Shown: one piece after another, positions 52,272-62,133 of the stretch | How the letters are laid out: each line of letters begins with the position of its first letter | Position numbering within the stretch: position 1 is the first letter of the stretch | From: Crocinitomicaceae bacterium | Lineage (GTDB): Bacteria; Bacteroidota; Bacteroidia; Flavobacteriales_D; Sanyastnellaceae | Assembly (NCBI GenBank): GCA_002700285.1 | Contig: PACT01000012.1 | Span: 18,735-81,559, forward strand | Reading direction: 5' to 3' | Length of the DNA stretch: 62,825 nucleotides | Program-made: the position numbers and the translations under genes | The notes under the pieces: model-generated | What the model was told of the DNA's origin: nothing | Database searches by the model: none | What the model saw: the letters and a program-made list of their open reading frames with translations, nothing else

Positions 52272-54995
52272 GTGAGATCACTCTATAATATAATAACAGG
52301 TTTGTTTTTGATAACCCTATCATTTGAACTTGGCGCCACACACCTCATTGGCTCAGAAATGTTCTATGAAGACTTGGGTGGAGGCAACTACCTTGTCACA
52401 TTAAAGGTCTATCGAGAATGTGGACCTGCAAATACACAAGGAACAGATTTTGACGACATCATATTCCTTGGTATTTTCGAATCAGCAACAAATCAACTTC
52501 AACAAGTTGATGATGTTTTTCTAAATTTCGGCTCAGTACTGGACGTGCCTGTAATTATGACCAATCCGTGCGGAACTCCCCCCCCCGAGTTGTGCGTCGA
52601 AGAAGCAACCTATACAACGACATTAACACTGGGCAGCAGTCCCGCTGGATATGATATCGCGTGGCAAAGATGTTGTAGAAACCCTTCCATCAGCAACCTC
52701 GCAAATGCAGGAGGCACTGACAATCCTGGAATGACGGCAACAATTCACATTCCTGGAAGTTTTGAAACAACAACAAACAATAGCTCTCCAGTTTTTCAAA
52801 CATTTCCTCCAGTTGCGCTTTGTGCAAATTTTGAATTCTTTTTTGACCACGCAGCGATTGACCCCGATGGTGATGAACTCGTGTATTCATTATGTGCACC
52901 CTTTGATGGAGGTGGTCCGAACGGTGGTGGAGGTGGCTTTGATAGCCCTGTCCCAAACCCACCATCTAACCCTCCATATACGCCAATTCCATACAATGCA
53001 ACATATTCAGCCACCTACCCCATCGCTTCTGACCCGGCTTTCTCTATCGACCCTGTAACAGGATTCATCACAGGCACACCCAATATCCCTGGACAATATG
53101 CGATGGGAATTTGTGTTGAAGAATTTCGTGATGGAATTAGTTTGGGGAAAGTCGTGCGGGATTTTCAGTTTAATGTCACGTTATGCGACCCAAACATCGT
53201 CGCTTCCGTCACACCTCAGCAACCTGAACAGTTATGTATTGGGGAGACAATTCAATTTGTGAATGAATCCATTAACGGAGAAGATTTCCTTTGGGACTTT
53301 GGAATCGAAGGGACGGACACTGATGTAAGTACAGAATTAGAACCTCAGTTTACGTATCCCGATGTAGGAACATACGAGGTTACATTGATTGCAAATCCAG
53401 ATTGGCCTTGCGCAGATACATCATCACAAATATTTGATGTCTTTATGCCTCTAGACCCTGTCATCGAAATTCTAGACTTTAATTGCATCACGGGCACTGA
53501 AACTTTCGACTTCAATGTCAATGGCACAATGAGTCCTGAAGCCACCTACTTTTGGGATTTTAATGGCGGCAACCCAACTTCTGCTAACATCGCTTCACCA
53601 GAGGAAGTTGACTTCGGGAATTCGGACACATGGGACATCTCACTGACCGTAAACAATCATGGCTGTACGGCAGAAGCTGATTTTGAATGGATTGCCCCAC
53701 CTGAACCCATCGCCTCGATAGAAGATCAAACTGGTTTTTGCCAAGGACTCACTTTCTCATTTGAAAATAACTCCCTTAATTCAGAGACTTATCTTTGGGA
53801 TTTCGGATCACCTTTTGGCGGAGACTCATCGACGGACATCGAACCCGAATTCACATACGCAGATTCTGGATCCTATACCGTTACACTGACAGCTTTTGCT
53901 CCCTTTACCTGCCCTTCCAGTACAACAGCGAATGTGGACATCTATTATTTGTTGCAACCGGTTTTCGACGTGCCAGATCCCAATTGCTTCTCAACACATA
54001 ACTTCTCTTTGACGGGAACCGCATCCGTAGATATAAATACATCCTACAGCTGGGATTTTGGCGGAACAACTGTGAGCGCCCAAGTGTCAGAAACAAACAT
54101 CTCTAACCTTGTGTATGCCGAGCCTGGTGTCTATGAGGTCACTTTAACTGCAGAAGTCCCCGGACTTGATGGTTGCCAACAATCATTCTCAGCTCAAGTA
54201 GAAGCAATACCAGACCCTACAATAGACTTCTCAGCAGGACCTCTTTTGGGATGTCCTCCACATCAGGTTTCATATACAAACCTGAGCACAACGTCTACTG
54301 CAACAACTTATCTGTGGCATTTTGGTGATGGGACTACGTCAAACGCGGTGAACCCAGTTCATCTGTATTTATACTCCGGAAACTTCCCGGTACAACTCGA
54401 AATGACTACCGGAGGCTATTGTGAAAGAACGCTGGACATGCTCGAAGTTGACCTGGTACAAACGTACCCTATTCCATTTGCTGCATTCGATGTCGACCCC
54501 AACGTTGTAGATATATTAGATCCTGTCATTACCGTCGATTATTTAGGTGACCAAGAGGTTGATTGCTTTTACAATTTCGGTGATGGAGGAAGCCTGCAAG
54601 GTTGTGACGGAGAATATATCTACAGCGATGGAGGAATTTACAACATAACATTAACAGTAATCAATGAGGCAGGATGTGTAAATACCGCTGCGGGAGAAGT
54701 AAGTATTAGTGGTTCTGTATTTTATGCACCCACAGCATTCACCCCTGATGGTGATGGCATAAATGATGTTTGGCTCCCAGTCATATTAGGCGTCAGCGCA
54801 TATCGCGTAAAAATCGTAAACAGATGGGGTGAACTCGTTTGGCAAACCACTGACCCTTCAAATCCATGGCAAGGTGAAAAAGGAACTGATGGCATTCACT
54901 TTTGTCCAAATGGGCTATACCTCTGGGAGGCAGTATGGGTAGATCAAATAGGATATCCAAGAACGAAAAGTGGATCCGTGTATCTAACAAGATAA
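52272..54995 (+). CDS. Secreted PKD-repeat protein with type B T9SS (gliding-associated) C-terminus
   Basis: The 907-aa protein starts at GTG, followed by a signal peptide (GLFLITLSFELGAT). The first 300 residues form a beta-rich domain with CGPANTQGTDFDD and paired cysteines (WQRCCRNPS). At least six PKD-like repeats follow (about 310-820; FLWDFG, TYLWDFG, SYSWDFG, YLWHFGDG). The last 90 residues (FYAPTAFTPDGDGINDVW, KIVNRWGELVW, NGLYLWEA) are the gliding-motility-associated, type B sorting domain. Proteins of this plan are large adhesin-like surface proteins. It stands alone, divergent from the helicase. Confidence 0.88.
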   Translation: MRSLYNIITGLFLITLSFELGATHLIGSEMFYEDLGGGNYLVTLKVYRECGPANTQGTDFDDIIFLGIFESATNQLQQVDDVFLNFGSVLDVPVIMTNPCGTPPPELCVEEATYTTTLTLGSSPAGYDIAWQRCCRNPSISNLANAGGTDNPGMTATIHIPGSFETTTNNSSPVFQTFPPVALCANFEFFFDHAAIDPDGDELVYSLCAPFDGGGPNGGGGGFDSPVPNPPSNPPYTPIPYNATYSATYPIASDPAFSIDPVTGFITGTPNIPGQYAMGICVEEFRDGISLGKVVRDFQFNVTLCDPNIVASVTPQQPEQLCIGETIQFVNESINGEDFLWDFGIEGTDTDVSTELEPQFTYPDVGTYEVTLIANPDWPCADTSSQIFDVFMPLDPVIEILDFNCITGTETFDFNVNGTMSPEATYFWDFNGGNPTSANIASPEEVDFGNSDTWDISLTVNNHGCTAEADFEWIAPPEPIASIEDQTGFCQGLTFSFENNSLNSETYLWDFGSPFGGDSSTDIEPEFTYADSGSYTVTLTAFAPFTCPSSTTANVDIYYLLQPVFDVPDPNCFSTHNFSLTGTASVDINTSYSWDFGGTTVSAQVSETNISNLVYAEPGVYEVTLTAEVPGLDGCQQSFSAQVEAIPDPTIDFSAGPLLGCPPHQVSYTNLSTTSTATTYLWHFGDGTTSNAVNPVHLYLYSGNFPVQLEMTTGGYCERTLDMLEVDLVQTYPIPFAAFDVDPNVVDILDPVITVDYLGDQEVDCFYNFGDGGSLQGCDGEYIYSDGGIYNITLTVINEAGCVNTAAGEVSISGSVFYAPTAFTPDGDGINDVWLPVILGVSAYRVKIVNRWGELVWQTTDPSNPWQGEKGTDGIHFCPNGLYLWEAVWVDQIGYPRTKSGSVYLTR

Positions 54996-55053
54996 CTTTA
55001 TACTTAACTTGTCGAATTGAAAACCATATAGCGTACTAAACTGAGAGAGTAAG

Positions 55054-55497
55054 ATGTCAGAAAATAACAACGACAATAGAGATAGAGAAGAGTTATATTC
55101 AGTGAGAGTGAGAGCTGGAAAGCGCACTTATTTCTTCGACGTCAAAGAAACAAGAGGAAAAGATCTCTATATGACGATCACAGAGAGCAAGAGAAACTTC
55201 GACAACAGTGGAAATGTAAATTACTCAAAGCACAAGCTTTTCTTGTACAGAGAGGATTTCGAAAAGTTTGAAGATGGCTTTATTGACGCGACAGACAAGA
55301 TCAAAGAATTAATGAACACTGGAGAATTCCGAGATCCGATTGCAGAGAGAAAAGCAAACGATTCAGAAACCCAAAAAGAGGAAAAATCAGAAGAGTCACC
55401 CGCAAGTGAAGACTCCGTTTCTAGTGATTCTAAGACTCAGGAAACGAACAAAGAGACTGACAGTTCTGATGATGAAGTGAATTTTGAAGACCTTTAA
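55054..55497 (+). CDS. PUR-family DNA/RNA-binding protein (DUF3276)
   Basis: The 147-aa protein has a PUR-repeat core (about 10-100: ELYSVRVRAGKRTYFFDVKE, LYMTITESKR, HKLFLYREDFEKF). An acidic Ser/Glu-rich tail follows (about 105-147) and is probably disordered. DUF3276 proteins are bacterial relatives of Pur-alpha that bind single-stranded nucleic acid; their cellular role in Bacteroidota is poorly known. It lies upstream of parA with 164 bp between. Confidence 0.88.
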   Translation: MSENNNDNRDREELYSVRVRAGKRTYFFDVKETRGKDLYMTITESKRNFDNSGNVNYSKHKLFLYREDFEKFEDGFIDATDKIKELMNTGEFRDPIAERKANDSETQKEEKSEESPASEDSVSSDSKTQETNKETDSSDDEVNFEDL

Positions 55498-55661
55498 ACA
55501 CAAAGGCACCTTTTAATTCCTGACTTTTTCCACATCTTCTTCACGTAAATAGGGCTTAATCCTTTATAGGCATAGGCTTTTGTGTGTACAACTTTATCTG
55601 GAACACACCCCATCAAATATTAATTTAGCGTAAGCCTCAACTAAGGTTAAAATACATTCTG

Positions 55662-56474
55662 ATGGGAAAAATTATTGCAATCGCAAATCAAAAAGGAGGT
55701 GTTGGAAAAACAACAACTGCAATCAACTTAGGAGCATGCCTAGGTGTACTTGAGTACAAAACCTTACTTGTAGATTCAGATCCGCAAGCAAATGCCACAA
55801 GTGGTATAGGTTTAGATCCTCACACGGTTGAAAATGGAACCTACGAAGTCATTCTTGGGAAATCAAACATCGAAGAATGTATCATGTCTACAAGTTCTCC
55901 AAACTTAGACATATTGCCTGCGAATCTAGATCTTATCGGGGCAGAGATCGAGCTTGTAGATCAGAAGCAACGTGAAAGAAAACTTTACCATGAACTCGAG
56001 AAGATAAGAGACAACTATGATTTCATTGTCATAGACTGCTCACCAAGCTTGGGACTTGTGACACTTAATGCGCTCACTGCTGCTGATTCAGTAATGATTC
56101 CTGTCCAATGTGAATATTTTGCATTAGAGGGCTTAGGCAAGCTGCTTAACACAATTAAAATAGTCCAAACCCAACTCAACCCTCGTCTCGAAGTAGAGGG
56201 GATTCTATTAACGATGTATGACACACGCCTTAGACTGGCAAACCAAGTCGTTGAGGAAGTACGAATTCATTTTGAAGACCTTGTCCTAAACACGGTCATA
56301 CACAGAAACACCAGACTTGGAGAGGCTCCAAGCTATGGAGAGTCAATCATCATACACGACGCAAATTGTAAGGGGTCCGTGAATTATCTTAACCTTGCAA
56401 GGGAAATCCTTCAGCGCAATGAAATGACAAAACTTCGAGATGACGAAAAGTTTCTTAAAGACCTTGTGGGCTAG
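55662..56474 (+). CDS. parA: Chromosome partitioning ATPase ParA (Soj)
   Basis: The 270-aa ATPase has the deviant Walker A KGGVGKTT (residues 10-17) with signature lysine, DSDPQANAT, the Walker B-type FIVIDCSPSLG, and a conserved LTMYDTR segment. Length and the adjacent parB (5 bp gap) identify a chromosomal-type ParABS system, which usually lies near the replication origin. No consensus parS was found nearby. The downstream genes form a continuous run to the window end. Confidence 0.93.
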   Translation: MGKIIAIANQKGGVGKTTTAINLGACLGVLEYKTLLVDSDPQANATSGIGLDPHTVENGTYEVILGKSNIEECIMSTSSPNLDILPANLDLIGAEIELVDQKQRERKLYHELEKIRDNYDFIVIDCSPSLGLVTLNALTAADSVMIPVQCEYFALEGLGKLLNTIKIVQTQLNPRLEVEGILLTMYDTRLRLANQVVEEVRIHFEDLVLNTVIHRNTRLGEAPSYGESIIIHDANCKGSVNYLNLAREILQRNEMTKLRDDEKFLKDLVG

Positions 56475-56479
56475 TCGCT

Positions 56480-57526
56480 ATGTCAAAAAAAGTCAACATC
56501 GGAAGGGGTTTGGGAAAGGGATTGGGAGACATGCCAGACTTTAACAATGTCAATTCAAATCGAACATCAAAGATTTCTGATATCATTCGCGACATCGACA
56601 AAACTGAACTCGAAACGAAAGACATAGAAAAAGAAGCACTCAAGACCCAAATCTTATCGGGAAACGGAATCGCCTCCAAAGCTTTTGGCAACAAAGATGT
56701 CGACAAAAAACCACGTTTTATAGGCCAAATGGCTGGGAAAATAGCAATGATTCCGATTGGTGATATTGTGAGGAATGCAAACCAACCACGAGAATCATTC
56801 GAAACCAGTTCTCTTAAGAAGTTGGAGAACAGCATCCGAGAACTTGGCATTATTCAACCCATCACCGTTCGGAAAATTAGCGCTCTAAAATATCAAATAA
56901 TCGCTGGAGAACGTCGATTTAGAGCAGGTCAAGCTGCAGGATTGGAAGAAATACCCGCTTATATTCGCGAAGCTGATGACGTGCAACTGTTGGAGATGGC
57001 ATTGGTAGAAAATGTCCAACGACAGAACCTCCACCCTATTGAGGTTGCAACATCTTATCAGCGACTCATTGAAGAGTGTCGCTTAACTCACGCGCAGATA
57101 TCATTACTCGTGGGAAAGGCCAGAGTCTCAATCACAAATTCATTACGTCTTTTGGACTTGCCAGAAGAAATCAAAATAGAACTTGCAAAACGGACGCTTT
57201 CACAAGGGCACGCTAAGGCACTGCTCTCGATAACAAACGATCCAGAGAGACAGATTCTCATCATGAATCTTGCGATCACTCAGAAGTTCAGTGTAAGACA
57301 AACTGAGAATCTCTGCAAAAAAGATGGAGGGCGAAAAAAAACAATTAAAGCTCCTGCTGACAAGCGAAGACAAAGCCTCGACGAAGAGCAAGCTCAGAGC
57401 ATCTTAAAGTTAAAGTTCGGGATTGGGACAAAAATTAAGCCCACACGAGATACTTCAGGCAGAATAGAATTACATTACAAGGATATGAATGAATTGCAGG
57501 AATTGCTTGACAAGCTGACCCAATAA
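56480..57526 (+). CDS. parB: Chromosome partitioning protein ParB
   Basis: The 348-aa protein has the ParB/Spo0J CTPase domain (about 90-190): NQPRESFETSSLKKLENSIR in pattern, GIIQPITVR, AGERRFRAGQAAG, and ALVENVQRQNLHPIEVA. A helix-turn-helix region follows (LLVGKARVSITNSLRLLDL, LSQGHAKALLS), then a short C-terminal dimerisation domain with RIELHYKDMNELQ. The N-terminal 85 residues include the GLGKGLGDM motif that stimulates ParA-type ATPases. Confidence 0.93.
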   Translation: MSKKVNIGRGLGKGLGDMPDFNNVNSNRTSKISDIIRDIDKTELETKDIEKEALKTQILSGNGIASKAFGNKDVDKKPRFIGQMAGKIAMIPIGDIVRNANQPRESFETSSLKKLENSIRELGIIQPITVRKISALKYQIIAGERRFRAGQAAGLEEIPAYIREADDVQLLEMALVENVQRQNLHPIEVATSYQRLIEECRLTHAQISLLVGKARVSITNSLRLLDLPEEIKIELAKRTLSQGHAKALLSITNDPERQILIMNLAITQKFSVRQTENLCKKDGGRKKTIKAPADKRRQSLDEEQAQSILKLKFGIGTKIKPTRDTSGRIELHYKDMNELQELLDKLTQ

Positions 57527-57548
57527 TTCAACTTCGCAAGTACGACAA

Positions 57549-58121
57549 ATGCATACTATAGCTAAATATCTATGCGTGATGTGCATGGGTGCGCTTTCTA
57601 TTCTCGAAACATCAGTAATTGCTCAAGAAACAGATTTATTAACCCAAGAACAATTGCGCGTAAAAAAGACGACCAAATGGGCTGCAGTACTTCCAGGATC
57701 CGGTCAGATTATCAATAAAAAGAGTTGGAAAGTTCCAATTGTACTTGGGGGACTCGCAACCAGCGGATGGTTTATCCTAGAGAACACGAAGCAAATGAAT
57801 CTTTTTCTTGAACATTGGGGATATGAAACAGATGACGACACCACAACGAACAGCACCTTGACTGACAACGATGGAGATCCATATACCATTTCCGACCTCC
57901 AAAATGGCGCTTATGTATATAGAAGAAACCGAGATTTGTCTTACCTCGCATTTTTGGGGGTCTATCTACTACAAATTGTAGATGCCAATGTAGATTCCCA
58001 CATGAAGTTCTTTGATGCAAGTGAGGATTTAAGTTGGAAAGTGCTCCCCCCAAAATTATCCCCTAACAACCACCACACACCTTGGCAAGTGGGTTTAAGT
58101 CTTCGAATCAACAACAAATGA
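57549..58121 (+). CDS. DUF5683-type membrane-associated protein
   Basis: The 190-aa protein has a signal peptide (to about residue 25) and a core with KKTTKWAAVLPGSGQIINKKSWKVP in pattern, PIVLGGLATSGWFI as membrane segment, and SYLAFLGVYLLQIVDANVDSHM as a second hydrophobic stretch. This matches DUF5683 of Bacteroidota, typically encoded between parB and dapB as here. Function unknown. The stop overlaps the dapB start (ATGA). Confidence 0.8.
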   Translation: MHTIAKYLCVMCMGALSILETSVIAQETDLLTQEQLRVKKTTKWAAVLPGSGQIINKKSWKVPIVLGGLATSGWFILENTKQMNLFLEHWGYETDDDTTTNSTLTDNDGDPYTISDLQNGAYVYRRNRDLSYLAFLGVYLLQIVDANVDSHMKFFDASEDLSWKVLPPKLSPNNHHTPWQVGLSLRINNK

Positions 58122-58792
58122 GAGTCGCGATCATCGGATATGGCAAATTGGGTGCGGCTGTGGCTGAGGTTGCCGAGGCCAAAGGATGGAAAGTCGTTGC
58201 ACGCATAAAGAAGGAAGATGAATGGACAGCTTCAGGTTTGGGGGCGGACATCGTATTTGAAAGTTCAACGCCAAAAGATGCGGTAGACAACACATTAAAA
58301 TGTATTGCCGCACATTTACCCGTTGTGATTGGCACAACAGGATGGCATGACAGGTTGGAGGAAATAAAGAACGCAGGCGGGACAGTCTTTTACGCAACCA
58401 ATTTCAGTATTGGCGTGCATCTTTTAAATGAGATATCTGCTTACATGACACGGGCAATGAAAAAGTTCCCCGAATATTCTGCCCAGATCCAAGATGTCCA
58501 TCACATTCATAAGGTTGATTCTCCCAGCGGCACAGCATTGACACTTCGGGATGTCGTTCGTGCAAATGGTGGAGATGCAACCATTGATTCTGTGCGTGAA
58601 GGAGAAATTGTAGGTATTCACGAATTGTCATGGAATTCGGAGGTAGATGTACTTGCTTTGCGTCACGAAGCAACATCAAGACAAGGATTTGCGTTGGGTG
58701 CTTTTCAAGCGCTTCTTTGGCTCAGTGAGAAACACGCCAAAGGAGCACATGGAATTTATAATATGAACGATTTGATTTCTAAAATACAATGA
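58118..58792 (+). CDS. dapB: 4-hydroxy-tetrahydrodipicolinate reductase
   Basis: The ATG at 58118 overlaps the previous stop and gives 224 aa starting MRVAIIGYGKLG; the frame open from 58082 adds no family sequence. The enzyme reduces the HTPA-derived intermediate to tetrahydrodipicolinate in lysine and diaminopimelate synthesis. Signatures are VIGTTGW, FSIGVHLLNE, and HHIHKVDSPSGTA with the catalytic His-His and Lys. It is shorter than E. coli DapB (273 aa), as is common in this phylum. Confidence 0.93.
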   Translation: MRVAIIGYGKLGAAVAEVAEAKGWKVVARIKKEDEWTASGLGADIVFESSTPKDAVDNTLKCIAAHLPVVIGTTGWHDRLEEIKNAGGTVFYATNFSIGVHLLNEISAYMTRAMKKFPEYSAQIQDVHHIHKVDSPSGTALTLRDVVRANGGDATIDSVREGEIVGIHELSWNSEVDVLALRHEATSRQGFALGAFQALLWLSEKHAKGAHGIYNMNDLISKIQ

Positions 58793-60387
58793 ACTTAATC
58801 CCCTGGATTTTACTTGGAATAATCTGTGCTGAGCAACTCATTTTCGTACCTGCTTTAATCAAGAAATCTGGAGTTGGAACGCCATGGCATGGTTACATAC
58901 CAGGCTTAAACAGCTTGGCCATTCTTAAAATTATTGAAAGACCATGGTATTGGATTATTTTTCTTCTCGTTCCCGGAATCAATCTTCTGATGTTGACCAT
59001 TATGCATGTCGAACTTTCGATTGCATTTGGCTTGAGAACCACACAAGACCAATGGTTTATGGGACTGCTGCCTTGGATTGCCATTCCTAAATTGGCACTG
59101 GGAGAAAACACATACATCGGCCCCAGAAGCTGGAGTAAGACTCGGAAGTCTACATTTAGAGAATGGGGTGAGGCGTTGCTTTGGGCGACAATTGTAGCGA
59201 GTGCATTCCGAATATTTACGTTCGAACCCTTTACGATTCCTACAGGTTCCATGGAAGGCAGCATGCTTGTAGGTGATTATTTATTTGTAAACAAGATGAG
59301 TTATGGGGCCAAAGTCCCTCAAACGCCATTTACCCTCCCCTTTGTTCACAACACCCTCCCAGGATCTATGACACCTAGTTACACATCTTGGCTATCTCTT
59401 CCTTATTTGAGACTGCCCGGGGTTAGAAGTGTAGAACGCTATGATGCAGTTGTCTTCAGCTTTCCTCCTGGGGACACCATTTTTGTAGACAAAGAATTGG
59501 CCGGACATGATTATTATGGCATTCTTAGAAGAGAAGGAATCCGTGCTGCTGGAGGAGACATTGAAAAGTTCGCACTCAACCCCGAACAGTATATGAGCAC
59601 TGTCCGTGAAAAGGCATTTATAAAACCAGGACTGTCAGCACGACCTATAGATAAAAAGGAGAACTATGTGAAGCGTTGTATTGGCCTTCCGGGGGATTCT
59701 CTCTCTGTCATAGATCGACAAGTCGTTATTAATGGCAAGGCAATCGAAAACCCGGAGCATCTACAATATGAATACCAAGTGCAATTTTCCAGCCCCATGA
59801 AGGCGAAAAGAGCGATGAAAATGCTTGGCTTAACTAACGTGGATATAGGCGCATCACAAGCCACTTCAGATGGGATTGCAACCTTGATTTCATTAACAAA
59901 TAGCGAAGTTGAAACTTTGGAAAGCAGCGGTGGTGCAATAAGCATCGATCTCATGAGTACTGTAAACCGCAAGGGCCGGATGGACATGTTCCCAAATACC
60001 TACAGGGAAGAATTTAATGAATGGACCCCTGACGATTTAGGACCTATCTATATTCCAAAAGCGGGACGTACCATTGAATTGAACGAACGAAATTTAGATA
60101 TGTATCGCAGAGCGATATCAGCTTACGAAAACCATGATTTGGTCGAGAAGCCTGATGGAACAGTAGAAATCGATGGCAAAGCAGTAACAACATATACCTT
60201 CGAACAGGACTATTATTGGATGATGGGTGACAACAGGCATCGATCCGCTGACTCACGCATGTGGGGATTTGTACCTGAGGACCACGTCATAGGCAGAGCT
60301 TCGTTCACATGGTTCAGCAAACAAAACGTCCCGCAACATGGTGAATCAAAAATTCGCTGGAATCGCATGTTTAAAACCGTCAAGTAA
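58789..60387 (+). CDS. lepB: Signal peptidase I, long Bacteroidota form
   Basis: The 532-aa protein has an N-terminal membrane region with several hydrophobic segments (DUF5684-like, about 1-100), another near 125-145, then the peptidase domain. The catalytic pair is Ser154 (IPTGSMEGSM) and Lys295 (YVKRCIGLPGDS). The C-terminal box YYWMMGDNRHRSADSR is intact. A long insertion between boxes (about 180-280 and 330-440) accounts for the large size. The start overlaps dapB (ATGA). It cleaves signal peptides of the many secreted proteins of this genome. Confidence 0.93.
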   Translation: MNLIPWILLGIICAEQLIFVPALIKKSGVGTPWHGYIPGLNSLAILKIIERPWYWIIFLLVPGINLLMLTIMHVELSIAFGLRTTQDQWFMGLLPWIAIPKLALGENTYIGPRSWSKTRKSTFREWGEALLWATIVASAFRIFTFEPFTIPTGSMEGSMLVGDYLFVNKMSYGAKVPQTPFTLPFVHNTLPGSMTPSYTSWLSLPYLRLPGVRSVERYDAVVFSFPPGDTIFVDKELAGHDYYGILRREGIRAAGGDIEKFALNPEQYMSTVREKAFIKPGLSARPIDKKENYVKRCIGLPGDSLSVIDRQVVINGKAIENPEHLQYEYQVQFSSPMKAKRAMKMLGLTNVDIGASQATSDGIATLISLTNSEVETLESSGGAISIDLMSTVNRKGRMDMFPNTYREEFNEWTPDDLGPIYIPKAGRTIELNERNLDMYRRAISAYENHDLVEKPDGTVEIDGKAVTTYTFEQDYYWMMGDNRHRSADSRMWGFVPEDHVIGRASFTWFSKQNVPQHGESKIRWNRMFKTVK

Positions 60388-60395
60388 CATACCCG

Positions 60396-61049
60396 TTGAT
60401 TGTTCTTCCAGCTTGTCCCTTTCCGAGTTTGGCATGGTGCCAAATCGCATACAATACTGACACACACAGTCAAGATATTGTTGTAGATATTCATGAACAT
60501 TTTGTGAAACAAACCATGCGCAACCGCATGCGTCTTTCAAATGCCCAAGGTGAGATGATGATTACGCTTCCTGTTCATCGGCGAACAGCATCCTCAAGAG
60601 CGCTTTCTGACATACGGTTCACTGAGGACATCAGCCCCACAATTTTAATGCGCCATCTCAGAACTGGATACGGGGCTGCCCCCTACTTTGAACATTTTGA
60701 GCATTCTTTAATTCATTTTTTTGAAACATATGCCAAACCGGGCCTCCCTCTTCTTGACTTCAATTTGGAGAGCTTAAGATGGTTGGAAGATGAATTCGAA
60801 TTAAAAAGTGTCGCGTCAAGTTCTCATTTCATGCGACATTCAGAACTTAAATACCCCTCAAATGACTTTCGCACAAAAGAAAGCTTCACGAGTGACAACT
60901 GGTCTTTCGAGAGATACCCACAGGTCTTTGAGGATCGAAATGATTTTATAGGTGGATGCTCCGTTTTGGACGGTATCTTTCACGGGGGACCAGAAGTGAA
61001 AACTTGGTGGATGAAAAAGGTCACACGACTATCTTCGCGCCATGAATAA
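60396..61049 (+). CDS. WbqC-like family protein
   Basis: The 217-aa protein matches WbqC: VLPACPFPSLAWCQ opening, HEHFVKQTMRNRMRLSNAQG with the conserved Lys-Gln-x-x-Arg-Asn-Arg, ITLPVHRR, and a C-terminal PQVFEDRNDFIGGCSVLDGIF. The start is a TTG at 60396, 8 bp after lepB; no better ATG keeps the opening motif. WbqC proteins are associated with surface polysaccharide loci, but the enzymatic role is unknown. It overlaps gcvT by 8 bp. Confidence 0.8.
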   Translation: MIVLPACPFPSLAWCQIAYNTDTHSQDIVVDIHEHFVKQTMRNRMRLSNAQGEMMITLPVHRRTASSRALSDIRFTEDISPTILMRHLRTGYGAAPYFEHFEHSLIHFFETYAKPGLPLLDFNLESLRWLEDEFELKSVASSSHFMRHSELKYPSNDFRTKESFTSDNWSFERYPQVFEDRNDFIGGCSVLDGIFHGGPEVKTWWMKKVTRLSSRHE

Positions 61050-62133
61050 CACTGAGTTAATTAGAACACCCTTATTTCAGAATCACCTTGACCTCGGTGC
61101 GAAGATGGTGGCTTACTCCTGCTATGACATGCCTGTTTCATATGCTGGACTTAAAATCGAACATCAAGCAGTGCGCGAGGACGTAGGCATGTTCGACGTC
61201 AGCCACATGGGTGAGTTTACAGTAAAGGGTCCAGATGCGACAGGGCTTCTTCAAGCGATCACTTCAAATGATGTTTCAAAGTTATCTGATGGGGGAATTC
61301 AATACAGCTGTATCCCCAATGGAGAGGGTGGCATTGTGGATGACCTTCTTGTATATCGAGAAGGAGAAAATGATTACCTCTTGGTTGTGAATGCGAGCAA
61401 CAGAGAAAAGGACTGGACGTTTATCAACGACAAGGCGCAGGGATTAAATGTCACGTTAGAAGACACCTCGGATGAATGGACGCTTATCGCTCTTCAAGGG
61501 CCAAAATCGACAGAAAAACTAAGGCCACTCATGGATGTTAATCCTGGTGATTTAAAATACTACACCTTTATGAGAGCCGACATTTTGGGCACAGAGTGCA
61601 TTGTCTCGGCAACTGGATATACAGGTGCCGGAGGATATGAACTTTATATTCCAAACAGCAAATCATCTGAAATCTGGAACGCTTTATTGAAAGCCGATGT
61701 CATGCCATGTGGATTAGGCGCAAGAGATACATTACGCATGGAAATGGGGTTTTGTTTGTACGGCAACGATATCGACGAAACCACAAATCCGATAGAAGCA
61801 GGTTTGGGTTGGATCACAAAATTCACAAAGAATTTTACCGATAGAAAACGTTTGGAAGACATTAAAAATGAGGGACCAGCAAGGAAAATGATTGGGCTGA
61901 AGGTTTTAGGGAGAGGAATCCCAAGACAGGGCTATCAAGTGGTCAATGAATCAGGTCAAATTGTAGGCGTCATTACAAGTGGAACGATGAGCCCGAGTTT
62001 AGGTTACGGAATAGGAATGGCCTACATTGACAAGGCGTTTGCAAAGCCCCCTCAAAAACTCTCAGTAAGAATCCGCAACAAAGATATCGAAGCAGAAGTT
62101 GTAAGATTCCCATTCCTACAAAAAGACAAATAA
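61042..62133 (+). CDS. gcvT: Aminomethyltransferase, glycine cleavage system T protein
   Basis: The 363-aa tetrahydrofolate-dependent enzyme has FDVSHMGEFTVKGPDA, LLVVNASNREKDW, GYTGAGGYELYI, GLGARDTLRMEMGFCLYG, the E-A-G-L motif (PIEAGLGWITKF), and the C-terminal barrel GVITSGTMSPSLG. It transfers the methylene group from H protein-bound aminomethyl to tetrahydrofolate. No gcvH or gcvP is in the window. The stop directly precedes the comB ATG (TAAATG). Confidence 0.95.
   Translation: MNNTELIRTPLFQNHLDLGAKMVAYSCYDMPVSYAGLKIEHQAVREDVGMFDVSHMGEFTVKGPDATGLLQAITSNDVSKLSDGGIQYSCIPNGEGGIVDDLLVYREGENDYLLVVNASNREKDWTFINDKAQGLNVTLEDTSDEWTLIALQGPKSTEKLRPLMDVNPGDLKYYTFMRADILGTECIVSATGYTGAGGYELYIPNSKSSEIWNALLKADVMPCGLGARDTLRMEMGFCLYGNDIDETTNPIEAGLGWITKFTKNFTDRKRLEDIKNEGPARKMIGLKVLGRGIPRQGYQVVNESGQIVGVITSGTMSPSLGYGIGMAYIDKAFAKPPQKLSVRIRNKDIEAEVVRFPFLQKDK

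Noticed and set aside
55498-55661. Possible parS site upstream of parA (TTCACGT near 55540)
   Set aside because: Only the central CACGT matches; the flanks do not fit the 16-bp parS consensus.
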